A stretch of 21,638 nucleotides of DNA from Flavobacteriaceae bacterium (GTDB taxonomy: Bacteria; Bacteroidota; Bacteroidia; Flavobacteriales; Flavobacteriaceae), in assembly GCA_014763515.1 (NCBI GenBank), contig JACXVH010000019.1, forward strand, positions 1 through 21,638. The letters are read 5' to 3'. Below are positions 15,448 through 21,638 of this stretch, piece by piece; position 1 is the stretch's first letter, and each line of letters opens with the position of its first letter. A program made the position numbers and the translations under genes. The notes beneath the pieces were generated by a model. The model made no database searches. It was not told the origin of the DNA and worked only from the letters and a program-made list of their open reading frames with translations.

Positions 15448-16326
15448 ATGCAAAAATTCTACGGAACAGGGGTTGCTCTTGTTACACCTTTTAAAAAAGA
15501 TTTTTCTGTTGATACAGAAGCTTTAGCAAAAATTGTTGATTTTGTAACTGAAGGAGGAGTTGAATATTTAGTGGTTTTAGGTACTACAGCTGAAACAGCT
15601 ACTTTAACTGCTGAGGAAAAAGATTTAGTTATAAAAACAGTTGTTGATGCAAATAAGGGTAGATTGCCATTAGTTTTAGGAGTAGGCGGAAACAATACTG
15701 CTAAAGTTGTTGAGGAATTAAAAACTAGAGATTTGTCTTCATTTGATGCAGTGCTTTCAGTTTCTCCTTATTATAACAAGCCAACTCAAGAAGGAATTTA
15801 TCAGCATTTTAAAGCCATTGCGGAAGCATCTCCTGTGCCTGTTATATTGTATAATGTTCCAGGAAGAACGGCTAGTAATGTGTTGCCAGCAACAATTATT
15901 CGTTTAGCAAATGATTTTAGTAATATAATTGGTGTAAAAGAAGCTACAGGTGATATTGTTCAAGCAATGAAATTAATTCAACATAAACCTAAAGATTTCT
16001 TAGTAATTTCAGGAGACGACATGATTACTTTACCTATGGTTTTAGCGGGTGGAGCTGGCGTTATTTCAGTTATTGGAGAAGGTTTTCCAAAAGAATTTTC
16101 TCAAATGGTGCGTTTAGGATTAGAACGCAAAGTAGACGAAGCTTATACTTTACATTACAAAATTGCCGATTCTATTGATATGATTTTTGAACAAGGAAAT
16201 CCTGCTGGAATTAAAGAAATTTTTAAAACCTTAAATTTATCTGAAAATACAGTGAGATTACCATTAGTAAACGTTAACGAAGATCTAGCATCTAGAATTG
16301 AGAGTTTTGTTAAAAAAATATCTTAA
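15448..16326 (+). CDS. dapA: 4-hydroxy-tetrahydrodipicolinate synthase
   Basis: DapA condenses pyruvate with aspartate semialdehyde, the first committed step to diaminopimelate and lysine. The 292 residues match the family length. The TIM barrel begins GTGVALVTPF and carries GTTAETATLT (substrate threonines), the LYNVPGRTASN loop with the catalytic tyrosine and arginine, and GVKEATGD with Schiff-base Lys164. The more distal ISGDD and GGAGVISVIG segments complete the signature. It follows DUF6913 by three bases; the bamD operon starts afresh downstream from its own promoter. Confidence 0.97.
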   Translation: MQKFYGTGVALVTPFKKDFSVDTEALAKIVDFVTEGGVEYLVVLGTTAETATLTAEEKDLVIKTVVDANKGRLPLVLGVGGNNTAKVVEELKTRDLSSFDAVLSVSPYYNKPTQEGIYQHFKAIAEASPVPVILYNVPGRTASNVLPATIIRLANDFSNIIGVKEATGDIVQAMKLIQHKPKDFLVISGDDMITLPMVLAGGAGVISVIGEGFPKEFSQMVRLGLERKVDEAYTLHYKIADSIDMIFEQGNPAGIKEIFKTLNLSENTVRLPLVNVNEDLASRIESFVKKIS

Positions 16327-16336
16327 AAAAAGATTT

Positions 16337-16365
16337 TTGTTGTAATTAAATAATCTCTACTTTTG
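16337..16365 (+). promoter_or_regulatory. Bacteroidota promoter for the bamD-recN operon
   Basis: TTG at 16337-16339, an 18-base spacer and TACTTTTG at 16358-16365 fit the -33/-7 consensus fully. The predicted start near 16370 gives a 5' leader of about 40 bases. Confidence 0.78.
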
Positions 16366-16374
16366 CAGTTGCTT

Positions 16375-16401
16375 TTTTAGAAAGCTTTTGCGCTTCTAAA
16401 A
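16375..16401 (+). promoter_or_regulatory. Hairpin in the bamD 5' leader
   Basis: TTTTAGAAAGC (16375-16385) pairs with GCTTCTAAAA (16392-16401) over ten positions with one bulged A and a 6-base loop. It lies just after the predicted transcription start and ends 10 bases before the bamD ATG. Not followed by a T tract, so not a terminator. Possible effect on mRNA stability or translation is inference. Confidence 0.4.
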
Positions 16402-16411
16402 TTTAATATAT

Positions 16412-17212
16412 ATGAAGAAAATAATATCGATTCTGACTTTGGTGGTTGTTTTAACCTCATGTAGTGAATATCAAAAAGCTTTAAAAAGTGAAGATATTGC
16501 TTTGAAAACTAAAGTAGCAGAAACAAAATATAACGATGGAAAATACAAAAAAGCTTTGCGTTTGTATGAGCAAATAGCTCCTCTAATGAAAGGTAAGCCT
16601 AATGCTGAACGTATATTTTATTTTTATGCAAAATCATATTACGAAACAGAACAGTATTACTTAGCGGGTTATCAATTTGAAAGTTTTATTGCAGGATATC
16701 CGAGAAGTGAAAAAAGGGAAGAAGCTACTTTTTTAGGAGCTGAATGTTTTTATAATCTTTCTCCTGTTTATAGTTTAGATCAAGTTGATACTGAAAAAGC
16801 ATTAAGTAAATTACAAAAGTTTATTGATACTTATCCAAATTCTGAATATTTGCCAAAAGCTAATGAGTATGTTAAAGAATTAAGCGAGAAGTTAGAAAAG
16901 AAAAATTTTGAAGTAGCTAAACAATACAATACAATTTCTGATTATAAAGCTTCAATTAAAGCGTTTGAAAACTTTTTAATTGATTTTCCAGGAACAAAAT
17001 ATAAAGAACAAGCATTGTATTATAGATTTGATTCAGCATATCAATTAGCAATAAATAGTGTTCCTTCAAAAAAAGAAGAGCGTTTAAATTATGCTAAAAC
17101 TCTATATGGAAATTTAGTTAAATTTAAAGAAGATACTGAGTTCAAAGAAACGGCCGATGCAATGTTGGCAACCATTAATAAAGAATTACAACAATATACT
17201 AATATCAATTAA
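16412..17212 (+). CDS. bamD: Outer membrane protein assembly factor BamD
   Basis: BamD is the essential lipoprotein partner of BamA that helps insert beta-barrel proteins in the outer membrane. The 266 residues begin with a lipoprotein signal ending VVVLTSC (Cys17). TPR-like helical repeats follow: KYNDGKYKKALRLYEQIAP, YYETEQYYLAGYQFESFIAGYP, TEKALSKLQKFIDTYPNSEYL and ASIKAFENFLIDFPGTKYKEQAL. The R-x-E(E/D)A-x-F-x-x-A-x-C pattern in KREEATFLGAECFY is typical of the family. It heads a five-gene run with a full promoter; rpoZ starts three bases after its stop. Confidence 0.95.
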   Translation: MKKIISILTLVVVLTSCSEYQKALKSEDIALKTKVAETKYNDGKYKKALRLYEQIAPLMKGKPNAERIFYFYAKSYYETEQYYLAGYQFESFIAGYPRSEKREEATFLGAECFYNLSPVYSLDQVDTEKALSKLQKFIDTYPNSEYLPKANEYVKELSEKLEKKNFEVAKQYNTISDYKASIKAFENFLIDFPGTKYKEQALYYRFDSAYQLAINSVPSKKEERLNYAKTLYGNLVKFKEDTEFKETADAMLATINKELQQYTNIN

Positions 17213-17215
17213 ATC

Positions 17216-17530
17216 ATGGATTTAAAAAAGACAACTGCTCCAGTTAATACAATTACGTATAACAAAGCGACAATTGAAGCTCCAACAGGAAATATTTATG
17301 AGGCAATTACAATCATAGCTAAAAGAGCAAGTCAAATTAACTCTGAAATTAAAAAAGAGTTAATTGAAAAATTAGATGAGTTTGCAACTTATAACGATAG
17401 TTTAGAAGAGATCTTCGAAAATAAAGAGCAAATTGAAGTATCTAAGTTTTATGAAAAACTTCCTAAACCTCATGCATTAGCTGTGCAAGAATGGTTAGAA
17501 GATAAAATTTATTACAGAGAAGCTAAATAA
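17216..17530 (+). CDS. rpoZ: DNA-directed RNA polymerase omega subunit, Bacteroidota type
   Basis: 104 residues starting MDLKKTTAPVNTITYNKATI, followed by NIYEAITIIAKRASQINSEI. That helix matches the omega core motif (E/D-A-I-x-x-x-A-K-R-A-x-Q-I-N). The C-terminal half (EQIEVSKFYEKLPKPHALAV) is particular to Bacteroidota omegas. Omega assists assembly of the beta' subunit into RNA polymerase. It lies three bases after bamD and seven before coaBC; omega next to coaBC is a common bacterial arrangement. Confidence 0.92.
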   Translation: MDLKKTTAPVNTITYNKATIEAPTGNIYEAITIIAKRASQINSEIKKELIEKLDEFATYNDSLEEIFENKEQIEVSKFYEKLPKPHALAVQEWLEDKIYYREAK

Positions 17531-17537
17531 TTTCACT

Positions 17538-18749
17538 ATGTCTGTTTTAAACGGTAAAAAAATAATCCTCGGAGTTTCTGGAGGAATTGCAGCCTATAAA
17601 ACAGCTCATTTAGTAAGACTTTTTATAAAAGCAGGTGCTCATGTACGCGTAGTAATGACACCTGCTTCTAAAGATTTTATTACACCACTCACACTTTCTA
17701 CGTTATCTAAAAATCCGGTCTATTCTGAATTTTATTCTGAAGAAGAGGGAAATGAACTTTGGAATAATCATGTAGAATTAGGTCTTTGGGCCGATTTTAT
17801 TGTTATCGCTCCGGCTACAGCCAATACGCTTTCTAAAATGGCAAACGGAAATTGCGATAATTTATTAATTGCAACATATTTATCTGCAAAATGTCCTATT
17901 TATTTTGCTCCAGCAATGGATTTAGATATGTACAAGCATCCTTCAACATTAGATAGTTTTCATAAACTAAAAGTATTTGGTAATATTATGATTCCTGCCG
18001 AATCTGGTGAATTAGCAAGTGGTTTATCAGGTGAAGGAAGAATGGCAGAGCCAGAAAATATTGTATCTTTTATTGAAGACGATTTATTGTCAAAATTACC
18101 TTTACGAAATAAAACAATTTTAATTACTGCTGGTCCAACATATGAACCTATTGATCCTGTTCGTTTTATTGGCAATCGCTCTACCGGGAAAATGGGATTT
18201 GATATTGCTGAAGAAGCCGCGAGTAAGGGAGCAGAAGTAATTTTAATTTCTGGTCCATCAAGCTTAAATGTGAAAATGAAAAGCATTAATCTCGTTCGGG
18301 TTGAAACAGCAGAAGAAATGTATAAAGCATGTCATCAGTTTTTTGATAAGGTTGATGTAGCTATAGCTTCAGCTGCAGTGGCAGATTATAAACCAAAAAA
18401 TGTTGAATCACAGAAAATAAAAAAGAAAGATGCAACGTTAACTTTAGAATTAGAGAAGACAAAAGATATTTTAGCTTCTTTAGGACAAGTTAAAAAAAAT
18501 CAGTTCTTAATTGGTTTTGCTCTAGAAACTGAAAATGAAATTGAACATGCAAAACAAAAAATTGAGAAAAAAAACTTAGATTTGATAGTTCTAAATTCAT
18601 TGAATGATAAAGGTGCAGGTTTTGGACATCCAACAAATAAAGTTACTTTTATCGATAAATTAGGAACAATTGAACCAATGAATTTAAAATCTAAAGAAGA
18701 AGTTGCAATCGATATTATAAATAAAATTATAACTCATTATAATGCATAA
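17538..18749 (+). CDS. coaBC: Bifunctional phosphopantothenoylcysteine decarboxylase / phosphopantothenate-cysteine ligase
   Basis: CoaBC carries out two successive steps of coenzyme A synthesis in the cytoplasm. The N-terminal flavoprotein domain (about 1-185) has GVSGGIAAYKTAHLVR, the active-site His78 in NNHVELGLWAD, APATANTLSKMANG for FMN binding, and the substrate clamp near PAMDLDMYKHPS. The C-terminal CoaB domain starts ITAGPTYEPIDPVRFIGNRS, then TGKMGFDIAEEAA, ASAAVADYKPKN and GFALETE. The 403-residue length is normal. Its 3' end overlaps the DUF4835 gene by eight bases, so these are probably translationally coupled. Confidence 0.97.
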   Translation: MSVLNGKKIILGVSGGIAAYKTAHLVRLFIKAGAHVRVVMTPASKDFITPLTLSTLSKNPVYSEFYSEEEGNELWNNHVELGLWADFIVIAPATANTLSKMANGNCDNLLIATYLSAKCPIYFAPAMDLDMYKHPSTLDSFHKLKVFGNIMIPAESGELASGLSGEGRMAEPENIVSFIEDDLLSKLPLRNKTILITAGPTYEPIDPVRFIGNRSTGKMGFDIAEEAASKGAEVILISGPSSLNVKMKSINLVRVETAEEMYKACHQFFDKVDVAIASAAVADYKPKNVESQKIKKKDATLTLELEKTKDILASLGQVKKNQFLIGFALETENEIEHAKQKIEKKNLDLIVLNSLNDKGAGFGHPTNKVTFIDKLGTIEPMNLKSKEEVAIDIINKIITHYNA

Positions 18750-19638
18750 AATTTTTTTAATAACTCTACTATTTGTTTTCGGTAAATTTGTTTCTGCACA
18801 AGAACTACAAGCTACTGTTGTTGTTAATGCTGAAAGAATGACTGATGTTAATCCGCAAATTTTTAAAAACTTACAAACTAAAGTAAATGAGTTATTAAAT
18901 AATACAAACTGGACAAATGAAAAGTATTTGCCTCAAGAAAAAATTGAATGTAATTTCTTTTTCAATGTTTCAGAGTTTAATATGAATACTAATGTTGTAG
19001 TAGCAACTCTACAAGTTCAAGCTTCGCGACCAGTATATAATTCTACATATAGTTCTCCTTTAATAAATATTAATGACAATCATGTATCGTTCAAGTTTTT
19101 AGAATTTGAGCAGTTAATATATGACCAAAACTCATTTACATCAAATCTAGTTTCCTTAGTCGCTTTTTATGCTAATATAATTATAGGTTTAGATAAAGAT
19201 AGTTATTCAGAATTAAGCGGAACTAAATATTTAACTACTGCTTCAAACATAATGACGCTAGCTCAAACTAGTGGTTATAAAGGATGGTCACAAAATGAGG
19301 GCAATAATAACAATCGTTATTTTCTTATTTCTGATTTGAATTCGAATACTTATCTACCTTATCGCAAAGCAATTTACGAATATCATTACAAAGGATTAGA
19401 TGTAATGAATGAAGACTTAAAAAAAGGAAAAGAAGAAATTTTTAATGCAATAAAAACATTATCGGCTCTTCAAAATATTAGACCAAATGCTTTATTAACA
19501 AGAATGTTTTTTGATGCAAAAACAGATGAAATTGTTTCAATTTTTACTGGTGGTCCTGAAATGAACAATACTGAACTTTTAACTATTTTAAATAGAATAT
19601 CTCCATTAAATTCGACTAAATGGAATAAAATTAAATAA
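18742..19638 (+). CDS. Secreted DUF4835 family protein (possible type IX secretion component PorD)
   Basis: 298 residues with a Sec signal peptide (MHKIFLITLLFVFGKFVSA, likely cut after Ala19). The mature part is a beta-rich N-terminal domain starting QELQATVVVNAERM, then NPQIFKNLQTKVNELLNNTNW, the typical DUF4835 opening. The centre has NLVSLVAFYANIIIGLDKDSY and the C-terminal half is mainly helical. The family is confined to Bacteroidota, and some annotation pipelines name it type IX secretion system protein PorD; I recall that label but cannot verify it, so the symbol is left blank. The position after bamD in the same run fits an envelope role. Confidence 0.85.
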   Translation: MHKIFLITLLFVFGKFVSAQELQATVVVNAERMTDVNPQIFKNLQTKVNELLNNTNWTNEKYLPQEKIECNFFFNVSEFNMNTNVVVATLQVQASRPVYNSTYSSPLININDNHVSFKFLEFEQLIYDQNSFTSNLVSLVAFYANIIIGLDKDSYSELSGTKYLTTASNIMTLAQTSGYKGWSQNEGNNNNRYFLISDLNSNTYLPYRKAIYEYHYKGLDVMNEDLKKGKEEIFNAIKTLSALQNIRPNALLTRMFFDAKTDEIVSIFTGGPEMNNTELLTILNRISPLNSTKWNKIK

Positions 19639-19653
19639 CATAAAAATTTAACT

Positions 19654-21306
19654 ATGTTATTATCACTCTCAATCAAAAATTATGCTTTAATAGAGAACTT
19701 AGAAATTCAATTTTCAGATAAGTTTTCAATTATTACAGGAGAAACAGGTGCAGGTAAATCTATTTTACTTGGCGCTCTTGGTTTGGTTTTAGGAAATAGA
19801 GCCGATTTATCTTCCTTAAAAGATGATTCGCAGAAATGTATTATTGAAGCCGAGTTTTTAATTTCTGCCTATAATCTAAAAGATTTTTTCAAACAAAACG
19901 ATTTAGATTATGAAGAATTAACTATAATTAGAAGAGAAATTTTACCCTCTGGTAAATCTAGAGCTTTTGTAAACGATAGTCCAGTTAATTTAAGCGAACT
20001 TCAAGAACTTGGTTACTATTTATTAGACATTCATTCACAACATCAAACAAGAGAATTAATTGATGAAGATTTTCAATTGAATTTATTGGATTTAGTAACT
20101 CAAACAACTGATTTATTAAGTGATTATAAAGTTAATTTAAAAGCATTAAAGCAATCAGAAAAAGAGTTAGTAATTCTTATTGCAGACAAAGAATCACTTG
20201 TAAAAGAATATGATTATAATGCCTTTTTATTAGATGAATTAGTAAAGTCTAATTTAAAAGAAGGAGAATTAGAAGAATTAGAGCAAGAAGTAGAACAGTT
20301 GTCAAATGTGTCTTTAATAGAAGAAAATCTTTCTAAAATAGTTGGACTTTCTAATGAAGAAACAATTGGAATTATAACTCAATTAAAAGAAGCAAAAAAT
20401 TCTTTTTCAAAGATTGATACATACTCAAAACTATATAAAGATTTACTTCAAAGATTAGATAGTATAATTATTGAATATCTTGATATTATTAAAGAAAGTG
20501 AAGTTTCTTTAGAAAAATTAGAACATAATCCAGAACGCTTAGATTTAGTAAATAATAAATTACAAATTATATATTCGCTATTTCAAAAACATCAAGTTAA
20601 TACGGTAGCAGAATTATTGAAAATTCAAGAAGATCTTGAGGCTAAGCTTTTAAAAGTGGATGAATTTGATATGCAAATTCAAAAGTTAGAAAAACAAATT
20701 GAGGAATTAAAAGTTAAGTTAACTTCTTTAGCTAATTCTATTTCTCAGAAAAGAAAAGAAAAAGCACCAAGTTTAGCAGAAGAAATAAGAAAAATTATTT
20801 CTAGCCTAGGTATGCCTGATGCTCAATTGGAATTTGCCTTTACTCAATTAGATTCATTTGGTAAAAATGGTACTGATTTAATTTCGTTAAATTTTTCAGC
20901 AAATAAAGGTTCAAATTTATCACCAATCAAAAAGGTAGCTTCTGGTGGAGAGTTGTCGAGAGTAATGCTTGCGATAAAAGCTGTTTTGGCCAATTATTCG
21001 AAGTTGCCAACGATAATTTTTGATGAGATTGATACTGGAGTTTCTGGAGAAATAGCAATTAAAATGGCTGAAGTAATGGATAAAATGAGCGATAAAATGC
21101 AAGTTTTTGCTATTACACATTTACCACAAATTGCAGCTAAAGGAAATCAGCATTATAAAGTATTTAAGTACAATCAAGGAAATACAACTTTCTCTGAAAT
21201 TAAACTATTGTCAAACGACGATAGAATTGTAGAAATTGCAGAAATGTTGTCTGGGAAGAATATTTCAGAGTCGGCCTTAACTCATGCAAAAAATCTTTTG
21301 AACTGA
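19654..21306 (+). CDS. recN: DNA repair protein RecN
   Basis: RecN is an SMC-like ATPase that acts early in double-strand-break repair. The 550 residues show Walker A GETGAGKS (29-36) after the typical LLSLSIKNYALIENLEIQFS start. The family motif LLDIHSQHQTREL comes next, then two long Glu/Lys/Leu-rich coiled-coil stretches (about 150-230 and 280-380). The ABC signature ASGGELSRVMLAIKA starts at Ala429, followed by Walker B TIIFDEIDTGVSG and the H-loop ITHLPQIAAKGNQHY. It closes the bamD operon, 15 bases after DUF4835. No terminator is visible before the fabV promoter. Confidence 0.97.
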   Translation: MLLSLSIKNYALIENLEIQFSDKFSIITGETGAGKSILLGALGLVLGNRADLSSLKDDSQKCIIEAEFLISAYNLKDFFKQNDLDYEELTIIRREILPSGKSRAFVNDSPVNLSELQELGYYLLDIHSQHQTRELIDEDFQLNLLDLVTQTTDLLSDYKVNLKALKQSEKELVILIADKESLVKEYDYNAFLLDELVKSNLKEGELEELEQEVEQLSNVSLIEENLSKIVGLSNEETIGIITQLKEAKNSFSKIDTYSKLYKDLLQRLDSIIIEYLDIIKESEVSLEKLEHNPERLDLVNNKLQIIYSLFQKHQVNTVAELLKIQEDLEAKLLKVDEFDMQIQKLEKQIEELKVKLTSLANSISQKRKEKAPSLAEEIRKIISSLGMPDAQLEFAFTQLDSFGKNGTDLISLNFSANKGSNLSPIKKVASGGELSRVMLAIKAVLANYSKLPTIIFDEIDTGVSGEIAIKMAEVMDKMSDKMQVFAITHLPQIAAKGNQHYKVFKYNQGNTTFSEIKLLSNDDRIVEIAEMLSGKNISESALTHAKNLLN

Positions 21307-21315
21307 TTTTTTTAA

Positions 21316-21323
21316 TACTTTTG
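21316..21323 (+). promoter_or_regulatory. -7 box (TACTTTTG) upstream of fabV
   Basis: An exact TAnnTTTG match 31 bases before the fabV ATG. A TTG at 21298-21300 lies 15 bases upstream, slightly short for a -33 element and inside the end of recN. Confidence 0.55.
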
Positions 21324-21354
21324 TTAATTAATAAACAAACATAAACCCATAGAT

Positions 21355-21638
21355 ATGATTATTGAACCTAGAATGAGAGGATTCATTTGTTTAACAGCCC
21401 ATCCAAAAGGTTGTGAACAAAATGTGAAAAATCAAATTGAATATGTTAAATCTAAAGGAAAAATAGATGGACCAAAACGTGTTTTAGTAGTAGGTGCTTC
21501 AACAGGATTTGGATTGGCTTCAAGAATAACTAGTGCTTTTGGTAGCGATGCAGCTACAATTGGTGTATTTTTTGAAAAAGAACCTGCGCCAGGAAAAACA
21601 GCTACTCCAGGTTGGTATAATTCAGCAGCTTTTGAAGT
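21355..21638 (+). CDS. fabV: Trans-2-enoyl-ACP/CoA reductase, FabV type, 3' end cut off by window edge
   Basis: The visible 94 codons start MIIEPRMRGFICLTAHPKGC and contain the NAD(H)-binding VLVVGASTGFGLASRI and then FFEKEPAPGKTATPGWYNSA, all hallmarks of FabV. FabV reduces the trans-2 double bond of enoyl thioesters in the last step of fatty-acid elongation and is known in other bacteria to be triclosan-insensitive, unlike FabI. The catalytic Tyr-Lys region lies beyond the right edge. It starts 48 bases after recN behind its own -7 box, so it is probably a separate transcription unit. Confidence 0.95.
   Translation, partial: MIIEPRMRGFICLTAHPKGCEQNVKNQIEYVKSKGKIDGPKRVLVVGASTGFGLASRITSAFGSDAATIGVFFEKEPAPGKTATPGWYNSAAFE

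Noticed and set aside
17960..18286. 108-codon open frame on the minus strand within coaBC
   Set aside because: Shadow of a well-conserved coding region; no own start signals or motifs.
1..21638. Mobile elements, tRNA/rRNA genes, CRISPR arrays, defence or biosynthetic islands
   Set aside because: No transposase, integrase, phage or restriction genes, no regular repeats and no tRNA-like cloverleaf were seen; the gene order is compact housekeeping throughout.

Overview
The window is an ordinary low-G+C (roughly 30% by eye) piece of a Flavobacteriaceae chromosome, most likely Flavobacterium or a close relative. The gene set (menD, Bacteroidota-type omega subunit, DUF2853, DUF6495, DUF6913, DUF4835), the lack of Shine-Dalgarno sequences before A-rich starts, and repeated Bacteroidota-type -7 boxes (TAnnTTTG) all agree. 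No tRNA, rRNA, CRISPR array, insertion sequence, phage or plasmid gene is visible.

Layout. A GNAT acetyltransferase runs off the left edge on the minus strand, divergent from menD. menD is followed by a DUF2853 gene with a clear terminator. Then comes nadC, a YihY/BrkB membrane protein and a secreted chalcone-isomerase-like protein, closed by a second terminator. priA follows, converging on a broken LytTR response-regulator gene. The ribosomal operon rpsF-rpsR-rplI starts at the best promoter in the window and ends at a third terminator. Next are a DUF6495 gene, ligA and two tandem polytopic membrane proteins that resemble each other and faintly the YhhN/TMEM86 (lysoplasmalogenase) family.

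From 13182 to 14890, on the minus strand, a UshA-type 5'-nucleotidase is split into two genes: the lipoprotein C-terminal domain first, then a Tat-signal metallophosphoesterase. Facing promoters separate them from DUF6913-dapA. The last block is bamD-rpoZ-coaBC-DUF4835-recN, followed by the start of fabV, cut by the right edge.

Functionally this is housekeeping: menaquinone, NAD, lysine/peptidoglycan, CoA and fatty-acid synthesis, translation, DNA replication restart, ligation and repair, and outer-membrane assembly. I see no convincing new multi-gene system. The items most worth a second look are the LytTR regulator with an apparent internal deletion at a short repeat, the tandem YhhN-like genes beside ligA, the split nucleotidase with two different export signals, a structured rpsR-rplI spacer that could pair with the bases before the rplI start, and -7 boxes that abut start codons (possible leaderless mRNAs).
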